Source: a virus. From it: a stretch of DNA of 59,620 nucleotides. Below, one piece after another: positions 52,001 to 59,620 of the stretch (its first letter is position 1; every line of letters starts with the position of its first letter). The notes beneath the pieces were generated by a model, which was given only the letters and a program-made list of their open reading frames with translations, made no database searches and was not told the DNA's origin. The position numbers and the translations under genes are program-made. The stretch is from IMG/VR virus record IMGVR_UViG_3300009507_000020, positions 1 to 59,620 of that record; one strand, given 5' to 3'.

Positions 52001-55000
52001 AATTATACTGCACAATATACTGGTGAAATAGAAGAACCGTACATCGGTGAATATACTGGTGCGATCGCAGAAAACTATACTGGCCCTTACGAAGGTATCA
52101 TCATTGAACCTTATACCGGTGAATATACCGGTGAAGTTGCAGAGGGTTACACTGGCGATTATGGTGGTGAAGCACTAGAGACTTACACTGGAGATTATAC
52201 TCGTGTTACTCTTGTCGACTACTCGGGTAACTACGAACGTACAGACGTTGAGAACTATGCCGGTAATTACGAAAGAACCCAAGTAGACACATACACCGGC
52301 GAATATGGTCGTACCACCGAAACCACATATACTGGGGACTACGAAAGAAACCAAGTAGACGTATACACTGGTAACTATGAACGTGTACAAACAGACGGAT
52401 TTACGGGTGACTACGAACGTGTGCAGGTAGACGTATACACAGGTAACTATGTGCGAGATGACGGCACTACGTTCTCTGGTGATTACACAGGTGCGCCTGG
52501 CGAGAATTACTCCGGTGATTATACTGGTGCTCCCGCAGAACCTTACTCAGGTGACTATGAAAGAGCAGATCCAACTAATTTTACTGGTGATTACGGTGGC
52601 GATGTAGTTGAAAACTATACTGGTTCCTATACACGTACTCAAGCAGATTCTTACTCTGGCAATTATACAGGTGCTCCCGCAGAAACTTATACTGGTGACT
52701 ATGAACGTGATCAGACCGATCCATACACCGGTAACTATACAGGTTCAATAGAAGAAGGGTATACCGGAAACTATGATCGGACTGAAATAGAACCATACAC
52801 CGGTGATTACATAGGTGAAGTTTTACAGACCTACACTGGTAACTATAACGTGGGTTATGTGGGTACCTACGTAGGTAACTACACGGGTGTTGCAATAGAA
52901 GAATATACTGGTGATTATACTGGTGCACCCGTAGAGAACTATCAGGGTCAATATGCTGGTACTACGCTAGAAACCTATACTGGTAACTATACTGGCGTTC
53001 CTACCGAACCTTACACTGGTGGATATGCTGGTGATATTATTGAAACTTACACTGGTGATTATACAGGTGCTCCTGCTACTCCTTTCACAGGAAACTATAC
53101 TGGTGCGCCTGGTGAGAACTACTCTGGCGATTATACCGGTATTCCTGTTGAACCTTATACTGGTGGGTATCAAGGTGTTGTTGGTGAGAACTACACAGGT
53201 AACTATACCGGATCCCCCGCAGAGAATTACACTGGTAACTACACTGGTGCTCCCGCAGAGAACTACACTGGTGAATATACAGGTGCGGTTGCAGAAACAT
53301 ACACCGGTGATTATGAAGGTGGTGCGTTAGAAACCTACACCGGTAACTATCAACGTATTCAAGTAGAAACGTATAGTGGTAACTACACACGTATTCAAGC
53401 AGACACTTACACTGGTAACTACACACGTGTTCAAACTGATGCCTACACTGGTAACTACACTCGTGATGCAAGTGAAACATACACTGGTAACTATGCAGGT
53501 GCAGTACAAGAGACTTATACCGGTAATTATGAAGGCGGTGCAGCAGAAACTTATACCGGTGACTACACTGGTGGTGCAGCAGAACCATATTCGGGAAATT
53601 ATACCGGTGTACCCACAGAGAGTTATACTGGCCCTTATACTGGACAGGTAACAGAAAACTACACCGGAAATTATGAAGGTCAGGTCACTGAAAGTTACAG
53701 TGGTGATTATGCGGGTGCAGTACAAGAGACCTATACTGGTGGTTATGAACGTTCTCAAGTAACACCATTTACGGGTAACTATGTAGGCGAAGTACAAGAA
53801 ACGTACACGGGTTCTTACACACGTACAACTAACGAAGCATATACTGGAGATTTCGCTCGAGATGAGTTAGAAGAATATGTTTCTTCCTACACTCGTGTTG
53901 GGGGTGCATCATACATCCAAGCCGGTGGATCATATATTGGGAACATTACAGGGAGTCAGCTCTCAATAAGACACCACGGTGGTTCATCTTGGCATGTAAT
54001 GAAGTCAGGTTCGAGTACGATCACCTATTCTGCATTATATACTGGGACAGTAATACAAAGAATAACCTCTGGTGGCACTGTCGTCACAGAAGTTTCGACC
54101 ACTAGTGGCCCAGTCAATGGAACCTTTACTGCCAACCAAGGCGACAAGATTGTTTCAAATGGGCCAGATTATCCTATTCATATATTCGTTCAGAATTACG
54201 GTCAAGCAGTTGTACCCGAATCATTAGCGGGCGAAGACTTTCAGGGTTATATGAATAGATATGAACCCGGCACTCTCCACTTCTATTCTAAACATGAAGC
54301 TCGTGTAAAGATCTTCAATCCTGGCAATGCGAATGGTCGTGGATACGATGACCAATCCAACCTATTAATGGAGTTTGAGAAGTGGCACTCACTTGGTGCA
54401 GGAGCTCTGCCAGGTTTTGCTCAGAACGGTGACGGTAACAGTCGTATCATTGATGACTCTCCGAAAGGTCAGGATATTGTCTGGGATGTATCTAACCAAG
54501 ACGCAGACTCAAACGCAGACGGTGGTTGGAACGCTTCTCAAGTATCGATTGATTCAACTAAAAAGTATCGTTTTTCTACATGGGTAAGACGTAAAGTGAA
54601 GGGTAATGGTCACTTTTACTTGGGTACCCGTGCATTCAATAGTGGTGGTACTGTCCTTGCCATGCCACGAAGAGTGGCTGGATCTACAACTACAAACCCG
54701 TACTTTGAAGTCAACGGCAACTACAACGAATGGGGTGGGTCTTCAACTGAGTGGTTCCTTGTTGTTGGTCACGTATGGCCCGAAGGATCTGGCACCGGTG
54801 CGGTAGATACTGAATCTGGTATCTACAACACGTCTGGTACAAAAGTTGATACCATTGAACAAGATTACTTATGGCCAACAGGAACAGTAAAAACTTACCA
54901 CCGTGCTTTCTTGTACTACTCGACGGACACCACTACTAATCAACAGTTCTGGGAACCTCGTCTTGACGACACTACTAATCCTAGTTGTCCCTCTGTAGCG

Positions 55001-58000
55001 GACATGATTAGTTATGGTACTTGGGATAGTGTAGTTGAATTGCCTGGCGGTACTAACACTGTTACTTCACACACAATGAGTAGTACGACCGGATTCTTTA
55101 ACTTTCACTCAAACAGACCTATTATTGCTACTTCTGAAGGTACGGGTAGTATTGATTTATCGATGGTACCACCTACTTCTAATGTTGGTGAAAGGATTTA
55201 TCATCGTCGTGCGTACACTGCTGGTAGTAGATCAAATACTGCTGCGAGTGGAATAGACAACGGTAATCAGGTTTCGTTTCACGACTCTTCTCGTATGTCA
55301 CACACTGAGATTGGTGATGGGGCTGGTGGTAATAACTGTTGGGGTTTACCAGAAAGATTTATGTCTAACACATACTCATGGGGTCAAGCACTTCGTGATT
55401 ATGTGATTGTAATGCCATCTACTGGTTATGTTAGGATTTCAAGTTGGAATGGTTCTGCTTGGACAGAACACGTGACACACTTCAGTTCTGGTTCTGCGGA
55501 CAGTCCTACTTATATATTGCGTACTGGTAACAACGGATTCAACACAACCGGTAGCACTGTCGCAGGTAACACCACTAACTTTAACTCGAATACTTTGTGG
55601 AAGTTTGAAGGTACAACCAATTTCTATCTTGCTGTCAACGATCAGAGTGACGACGAAGAAACCTTATTGGGTTGGCAGTCTTCTCTTGAAGACGCTGTTT
55701 ACACTACAAATCAATTCACCGGTAACTATACGCGTGATGCACAAGAGACATACAGCGGTGACTATGCAGGTGGAGTTCAAGAAACCTATACCGGTAACTA
55801 TACCCGTGTTCAAACAAACACATTTGCTGGCAACTATACCGGAGCCCCCGCAGAACCTTACACAGGCACTTATGAAGGTGTGATTACCGAACCTTATACC
55901 GGTAGTTATGCTGGTGCAGTACAAGAAGGTTATACTGGCCCATATACTGGTGCGCCTGGCGAGAACTATGTAGGTTCTTATACAGGTGTAATTGCAGAAA
56001 ACTACGTCGGTGGTTATGATCGTGCTGCACAACAAGGATATACCGGTACATACCAAGGCGCAGTCCAAGAGACTTACACCGGTAACTATGCACGTGTTCA
56101 ACTACAATCATACACAGGTAACTATACTGGCGCGCCTGCTGAAAACTACGTAGGATCATACGCACGTGATCAAGTAACACCATACACAGGTAACTATACT
56201 GGTGCTCCCGCAGAGAACTATGTAGGTAACTATACTGGTGCGCCTGCTGAGAACTATGCAGGTAACTATGCACGTACTCAAGTGACACCATTTACCGGTG
56301 ATTATGCAGGTGATGTACAAGAAACTTATTCAGGTAACTACCAACGTGATCAAACCAATGTTTATTCTGGTGACTATGCGGGTAATCCAGGCGAGAACTA
56401 TGTCGGTTCTTACGGTGGTTCAGTCCAAGAAACCTACACTGGTACATATCAAGGTGCGGTTCAAGAGACATACAGCGGTAACTATGCCGGTGGAGTTCAA
56501 GAAACCTATACCGGTAACTACCAACGTGATCAAACCAATGTTTACACGGGTAACTATGCACGTACTCAAGTGACACCATTTACCGGTGACTATGCACGTG
56601 ATCAACTACAACCATATACTGGTTCTTACGGTGGTGCAGTTCAAGAGACCTATACAGGTAACTACACTGGTGCTCCCGCTGAGAACTATGTGGGATCATA
56701 TTCACGTTCTGCACAAGAAACCTATACCGGTAACTACGCTGGTGCACCCGTAGAAAACTATGTTGGTTCCTATACTCGTGTTCAAGGAACAACATATACC
56801 GGTAACTACACTGGTGCACCCGCAGAAAACTATGTAGGTAGTTATGTCCGTGATGCACAACAAGGATATACTGGTACCTATCAGGGTGTTTCGGGTGAAG
56901 CATACACCGGAGATTATGGTGGTACTGCGTCAGAACTCTTCACCGGATCTTACGTAGGTAGTTATGTTGCTGTCGGAAATAGCACCCCCGCAGGTGGTTT
57001 TGTGGGTGCTGGCGGATATGAAAGTGGAGGTAGTGGTGGTACTAACTATCAAGGCACTTATGCTGGTCTCACTTCAGGTGTTTTTGAAGGGGATCTGCCC
57101 GGTGGGCCAGGCGAACCAGAGATTTACTTGGGGACAAGTAATGTAAACTATACCGGTAGTTATATTGGTGGAGAAACTGGCACAAACACTTACGTTGGCC
57201 CCGCTGTAACATACACCGGAAACTTCGTCGGTGCTGCACAACCCTATAATGCGGCTAATTATGTGAGCAACGATGGGCCACAGTATACAGCTTTTCAACA
57301 CGAGTGGAAGGTGTCGACAGCGGGTGGGTCTAACAACATCTTTATCTATTGGCCAAATGGTCTTTGGGGTACTACAACTGGTACTTTCTCGACTACATCC
57401 ACAACGATTAATGGACAAAGCTTCACTCGTGGTAGTTTTGTGGGTTTCGCTAGTGGTTTTGTTTCTTATTATTTGACCGCGACCAATGTATCGTTTGGTG
57501 CTACTTACGTTGGTGGTGGTGGTACTTACGTCGACAATTTCGTTTCAGGTACCGAGACAACTTACAACAGTGGTGGTGCAACCTACGTAGGTAACTATCA
57601 AGGTGCCTATCAAGGCACTTATGCTGGTGGTTACCAACGTATTCAAGCAACACCTTTCATCGGTGACTACGTACGTGATTCACAACAAGGATATACAGGA
57701 ACGTATCAAGGTGCGGTTCAAGAAACCTATACCGGTAACTATGCAAGAGACCAAGCTGCTGCGTACACGGGTAACTATCAAGGTGATGTACAAGAAACTT
57801 ATGCAGGTAACTATGGACGTACACAACTAGAGAATTATGTCGGTTCTTACGGTGGTGCAGTCCAAGAGACTTATACCGGTAACTATGCACGTGCTCAAGC
57901 AGAAAACTATGTAGGTAGTTACTCTCGTTCTGCACAACAGGCATACACCGGTAACTACGTTGGTGTTCCTCTTGAAACATACTCTGGTGACTATGCAGGT

Positions 58001-59620
58001 AATCCTGGCGAGAACTATACAGGTAACTACACTGGTGCTCCCGCAGAGAACTATGTAGGATCATATGCACGTACACAACTACAACCATACGTAGGGTCAT
58101 ATGTCCGTGATGCACAACAATCTTATACCGGTAGTTACGCTCGTTCTGCACAAGAAACATACACCGGTAATTATGCACGTGTTCAAATACAACCATATAC
58201 AGGTAACTACACAGGTGCACCCGCAGAAAACTATGTTGGTTCCTATTCACGTACACAAATTGATACCTATGCAGGCAACTATGCAGGTGCTCCCGCAGAG
58301 AACTATGCTGGTAACTATACACGTATTGCAGCAGAGACCTATACCGGTAACTATACACGTGATCAAGTCGATACGTACGGCGGTAACTATGCCGGTGGAG
58401 TACAAGAAACATACACGGGTAACTATGCACGTGATCAGGTAGACACTTACACTGGCGATTATGCGGGTTCTCCTGCCGAGAACTATGTAGGTAGTTATGT
58501 CCGTGATGCACAACAAGGATATACTGGATCTTATGTGGGTGTTATTAGTGAAACATACACCGGAAACTATGACCGCGCTGCACAAGAGACTTATACCGGT
58601 AACTACACACGTACTCAAGAAGAGGGTTACACTGGTAGTTACGACCGTACTGAGAATCAATCCTACACGGGTAATTATGTACGTGCTTCACAAGAGACAT
58701 ACGCTGGTAACTATACACGGGAACAAGTAGAATCCTACACGGGTGACTACACAGGTGCACCCGCAGAAAACTATGTTGGTTCATATGCACGTACTCAAGT
58801 AACACCTTATACTGGTACCTATCAGGGAGTTGTTGCAGAAAACTTCACCGGAGACTATACTGGTGCGGTGGACGAAACGTATGTTGGTAACTATGCAGGT
58901 ACTGTTTCTGTTCAGTTTGCTGGTCAGTACGAAGGCGCGGTTCAAGAAAGTTATACAGGATCGTACGAACGTGATGACGCGGCTGCTTACGGTGGTAACT
59001 ATGTAGGTGTCGTTTCAGAGAGTTACACTGGTAGTTATGCCCGTACACAGATTCAAACCTATACTGGTAACTACACACGTATTCAAGCAGAGAATTATGC
59101 GGGTAACTACGAACGAACCCAAGAACAGGGGTTCACTGGTGACTACGAGAGAACTCAGGTTGAAAACTATGTTGGTAACTACCAGAGAACTCAAGCAGAG
59201 AATTATGTAGGTAACTATGTACGTATTCAAGCAGAGAATTATGTAGGTAGTTATTCACGCACCCAAGCAGAGAATTATGTTGGTAACTACACTGCGGACG
59301 CACTAGAAACGTACACTGGTGATTATACTGGTTCTCCTGCCGAGAACTATACTGGTGAATATACTGGTGCACCCGTAGAAAACTACTCAGGGAACTATAC
59401 TGGTGCGCCTGGCGAGAACTATACGGGTAACTATACTCGTGTTGACGGAACTCAGTTTACTGGTAACTATACTCGTATTCAATCAGAGGGTTATACTGGC
59501 AACTATGAACGTGATCAAACCGATGTCTATACCGGTAACTATACTCGTGATCAAGTAGATACCTTTACCGGTAGTTATACACGTGACTCCGGAGAAACAT
59601 TCACTGGTGACTACGCGAGA
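49085..59620 (+). CDS. Giant tyrosine-rich repeat fibre protein, 3' end beyond the window
   Basis: Starting at ATG 49085 the frame stays open for 3512 codons to the last base, with no stop; it is at least 3512 residues long. Residues 1-410 are a phage-fibre-like N-terminus (SLSGGELQEFTLADEDSIAY then QAGLHLAG), an Ig-like strand region and a wedge-contact-like segment (LKEMSDAELDILCTKFARKI). From about 411 follow short repeats, period 12 residues: YTG[ND]Y then about seven variable residues ending Glu-x. Two non-repeat regions (about 1603-2203 and 2626-2834) interrupt them. The first resembles a carbohydrate-binding jelly-roll region (KYRFSTWVRRKVKGNGHFYL). Cysteine is almost absent. It is probably a long tail fibre; attachment and host target are unknown. 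Confidence 0.85.
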   Translation, partial: MSYRPLKSLSGGELQEFTLADEDSIAYQAGLHLAGMDSSDTSALSRYDQGSELVGTFNNTFFDETSNDDPLVLSTEFQVVSTSNVTNGVHTITSSGGGLPQTVYIGDTLELNIVLNATEVNGGGFETISVNATTAGSATFTETINGTPAPTVIAGDGSITWQDFVDPTLSGEYRGIYRYTLTSTGSINISVQSNTVDQNNSTNAADLAVTLPTIEVQETRPPSSVETETDLFQSPAADLPTGVLKRNPIYWQTQPQGLKEMSDAELDILCTKFARKIVNNELPGTFRLSDGSPGSGYFKFIENMFTDTRGDGTNNYYHIWMKGSSTPIPADRKPMSIFRYNGVFAGLKQMSDPEIQYTFGERVKQLIMTTGIGQYQLRSSSQGTPTSLGTWAARGTALDTRRTFIDDPGYTGQAPFDTNYTGSYTPDYNTTFVGNYEQNYSSEFVGNYIGSFISLYTGDYAEGYTGAYESDFAKNYSGNFEKTYVDNVYSGNFTLGYTGDYTGADVTEQFSNVYTGTDVSENYSSIYVEEEYTGNYGSDYTGEYEGDFSSTFLANYADQEYISDYEAIFTGDYQSIYTSQYTGEYEALLYETSYSEDFVTNYLTDFVRDYTGNYTGDYERTDVTTFTGEYAGDTQETYTGDYTGTIVELYTGEYVRQISETYTGEYGRVDEELYTGDYEGDITETYTGDYTRETPVVYTGDYERADPEVYTGNYNSAIEEQYTGDYERTQEDSYTGLYSGDIQEDYTGDYEREDDEIYEGQYVREIPENYTGEYTSEIIEIYSGNYERTQVDTYTGDYERADPDTFTGEYGRIDETSYTGDYERADSTLFAGAYEGDVLEPYTGEYGGTILETYSGDYTGEVPEEYIGSYIGLNQRTFSGNYTGIPTEQYTGIYSGGVSETYSSLYTGEALEDYSGDYTGEALEDYTGDYTGEIAEDYTGEYESQIAEDYTGDYEGIIDETYTGNYTGEISENYTAQYTGEIEEPYIGEYTGAIAENYTGPYEGIIIEPYTGEYTGEVAEGYTGDYGGEALETYTGDYTRVTLVDYSGNYERTDVENYAGNYERTQVDTYTGEYGRTTETTYTGDYERNQVDVYTGNYERVQTDGFTGDYERVQVDVYTGNYVRDDGTTFSGDYTGAPGENYSGDYTGAPAEPYSGDYERADPTNFTGDYGGDVVENYTGSYTRTQADSYSGNYTGAPAETYTGDYERDQTDPYTGNYTGSIEEGYTGNYDRTEIEPYTGDYIGEVLQTYTGNYNVGYVGTYVGNYTGVAIEEYTGDYTGAPVENYQGQYAGTTLETYTGNYTGVPTEPYTGGYAGDIIETYTGDYTGAPATPFTGNYTGAPGENYSGDYTGIPVEPYTGGYQGVVGENYTGNYTGSPAENYTGNYTGAPAENYTGEYTGAVAETYTGDYEGGALETYTGNYQRIQVETYSGNYTRIQADTYTGNYTRVQTDAYTGNYTRDASETYTGNYAGAVQETYTGNYEGGAAETYTGDYTGGAAEPYSGNYTGVPTESYTGPYTGQVTENYTGNYEGQVTESYSGDYAGAVQETYTGGYERSQVTPFTGNYVGEVQETYTGSYTRTTNEAYTGDFARDELEEYVSSYTRVGGASYIQAGGSYIGNITGSQLSIRHHGGSSWHVMKSGSSTITYSALYTGTVIQRITSGGTVVTEVSTTSGPVNGTFTANQGDKIVSNGPDYPIHIFVQNYGQAVVPESLAGEDFQGYMNRYEPGTLHFYSKHEARVKIFNPGNANGRGYDDQSNLLMEFEKWHSLGAGALPGFAQNGDGNSRIIDDSPKGQDIVWDVSNQDADSNADGGWNASQVSIDSTKKYRFSTWVRRKVKGNGHFYLGTRAFNSGGTVLAMPRRVAGSTTTNPYFEVNGNYNEWGGSSTEWFLVVGHVWPEGSGTGAVDTESGIYNTSGTKVDTIEQDYLWPTGTVKTYHRAFLYYSTDTTTNQQFWEPRLDDTTNPSCPSVADMISYGTWDSVVELPGGTNTVTSHTMSSTTGFFNFHSNRPIIATSEGTGSIDLSMVPPTSNVGERIYHRRAYTAGSRSNTAASGIDNGNQVSFHDSSRMSHTEIGDGAGGNNCWGLPERFMSNTYSWGQALRDYVIVMPSTGYVRISSWNGSAWTEHVTHFSSGSADSPTYILRTGNNGFNTTGSTVAGNTTNFNSNTLWKFEGTTNFYLAVNDQSDDEETLLGWQSSLEDAVYTTNQFTGNYTRDAQETYSGDYAGGVQETYTGNYTRVQTNTFAGNYTGAPAEPYTGTYEGVITEPYTGSYAGAVQEGYTGPYTGAPGENYVGSYTGVIAENYVGGYDRAAQQGYTGTYQGAVQETYTGNYARVQLQSYTGNYTGAPAENYVGSYARDQVTPYTGNYTGAPAENYVGNYTGAPAENYAGNYARTQVTPFTGDYAGDVQETYSGNYQRDQTNVYSGDYAGNPGENYVGSYGGSVQETYTGTYQGAVQETYSGNYAGGVQETYTGNYQRDQTNVYTGNYARTQVTPFTGDYARDQLQPYTGSYGGAVQETYTGNYTGAPAENYVGSYSRSAQETYTGNYAGAPVENYVGSYTRVQGTTYTGNYTGAPAENYVGSYVRDAQQGYTGTYQGVSGEAYTGDYGGTASELFTGSYVGSYVAVGNSTPAGGFVGAGGYESGGSGGTNYQGTYAGLTSGVFEGDLPGGPGEPEIYLGTSNVNYTGSYIGGETGTNTYVGPAVTYTGNFVGAAQPYNAANYVSNDGPQYTAFQHEWKVSTAGGSNNIFIYWPNGLWGTTTGTFSTTSTTINGQSFTRGSFVGFASGFVSYYLTATNVSFGATYVGGGGTYVDNFVSGTETTYNSGGATYVGNYQGAYQGTYAGGYQRIQATPFIGDYVRDSQQGYTGTYQGAVQETYTGNYARDQAAAYTGNYQGDVQETYAGNYGRTQLENYVGSYGGAVQETYTGNYARAQAENYVGSYSRSAQQAYTGNYVGVPLETYSGDYAGNPGENYTGNYTGAPAENYVGSYARTQLQPYVGSYVRDAQQSYTGSYARSAQETYTGNYARVQIQPYTGNYTGAPAENYVGSYSRTQIDTYAGNYAGAPAENYAGNYTRIAAETYTGNYTRDQVDTYGGNYAGGVQETYTGNYARDQVDTYTGDYAGSPAENYVGSYVRDAQQGYTGSYVGVISETYTGNYDRAAQETYTGNYTRTQEEGYTGSYDRTENQSYTGNYVRASQETYAGNYTREQVESYTGDYTGAPAENYVGSYARTQVTPYTGTYQGVVAENFTGDYTGAVDETYVGNYAGTVSVQFAGQYEGAVQESYTGSYERDDAAAYGGNYVGVVSESYTGSYARTQIQTYTGNYTRIQAENYAGNYERTQEQGFTGDYERTQVENYVGNYQRTQAENYVGNYVRIQAENYVGSYSRTQAENYVGNYTADALETYTGDYTGSPAENYTGEYTGAPVENYSGNYTGAPGENYTGNYTRVDGTQFTGNYTRIQSEGYTGNYERDQTDVYTGNYTRDQVDTFTGSYTRDSGETFTGDYAR
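50311..53880 (+). repeat. Fibre repeat block 1 (36-bp period)
   Basis: In-frame tandem repeats with unit Y/F-T-G-N/D-Y followed by seven variable residues. By length this block would hold roughly 99 units (length divided by 36, not counted). The early part is rich in Asp and Glu (GDYERADPEVYTGNY), the later part in Asn. The first few units (near 50311-50900) are degenerate. Confidence 0.9.
55712..56956 (+). repeat. Fibre repeat block 2 (36-bp period)
   Basis: Same repeat family resuming after a 600-residue non-repeat region. Units such as YTGNYTGAPAENY and YTGNYQRDQTNVY recur; Asn has replaced most of the Asp of block 1. By length about 35 units. Confidence 0.9.
57581..59620 (+). repeat. Fibre repeat block 3, running off the window
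   Basis: Third block after a Gly-rich region (56957-57580). Units YTGNYARDQVDTY, YVGNYVRIQAENY and similar continue to the last base with no stop codon, so its true length is unknown. At least about 56 units fit by length. Confidence 0.9.

Noticed and set aside
57657-58511. Long minus-strand frame (284 codons) and similar antisense frames across the fibre repeats
   Set aside because: They are produced by the repeat itself: a 36-base period without stops in one frame often leaves another frame open. The translations are low-complexity His/Tyr/Ser/Leu strings with no start signals.
50311-59620. CRISPR array, suggested by the 36-base periodic repeats
   Set aside because: The repeats are protein coding, contiguous and in frame, with no unique spacers between identical repeats.
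1-59620. tRNA genes, integrase, insertion sequences and attachment sites
   Set aside because: None could be supported; the window is densely coding with phage genes and no cloverleaf or transposase motif was seen.

Overview
This window is part of the genome of a T4-like (Straboviridae/Kyanoviridae-type) marine myovirus. The baseplate and tail genes gp26, gp51, gp4, gp48, gp53, gp5, gp25 and gp6, together with gp32, gp33 and PhoH, place it there. Gene packing is very tight, with ATGA/GTGA/TAATG overlaps, many small conserved phage proteins and T4-late-type TATAAATA motifs before structural genes. No photosynthesis genes, tRNAs or integrase were seen. The host cannot be read from the sequence; an oceanic Gram-negative bacterium is the best inference.

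Layout. (1) 1-2655: small conserved phage genes, PhoH and a T4-type lysozyme. (2) 2657-16314: an overlapping run of 18 plus-strand genes that looks like a glycan-synthesis cassette. It holds GT25-like and other DxD glycosyltransferases, two radical SAM enzymes, a sugar-nucleotide epimerase, a HAD-nucleotidyltransferase fusion, a sulfotransferase, and class I and FkbM methyltransferases. (3) 16357-25660: after a consensus sigma70 promoter come a PD-(D/E)XK exonuclease, a heme oxygenase and a ferredoxin-dependent bilin reductase (a complete heme-to-bilin pathway). Small unknown genes behind duplicated promoters follow, then a SleB hydrolase, dCMP deaminase, gp33 and S-adenosylmethionine synthetase. 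(4) 25647-26977: a DUF2452 protein and the ssDNA-binding protein gp32. (5) 26974-31318, minus strand: tape measure, gp51-like, gp26, a tube-fold protein, a conserved assembly protein, a small membrane protein and gp4. (6) 31376-49045, plus strand: gp48, gp53, a gp27-like hub, a cell-puncturing spike spread over three genes, gp25, gp6, a gp8-like wedge and a 1756-residue DUF4815 protein. (7) 49085 to the window end: one uninterrupted reading frame of at least 3512 codons. It is built mostly from about 12-residue repeats of the form YTGNY followed by a variable segment, interrupted by non-repetitive, probably receptor-binding domains. It has no stop in the window.

How the parts may work together (inference). 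MetK could refill the SAM used by the two radical SAM enzymes and two methyltransferases of the sugar cassette. The cassette may decorate virion parts, the host surface or a small glycan; the giant repeat fibre, with very many Asn-Tyr-Thr sequences and Tyr/Thr residues, is one candidate acceptor. The bilin pair would divert host heme into a linear tetrapyrrole. The large fibre and the tripartite spike carry adsorption and cell-wall penetration.
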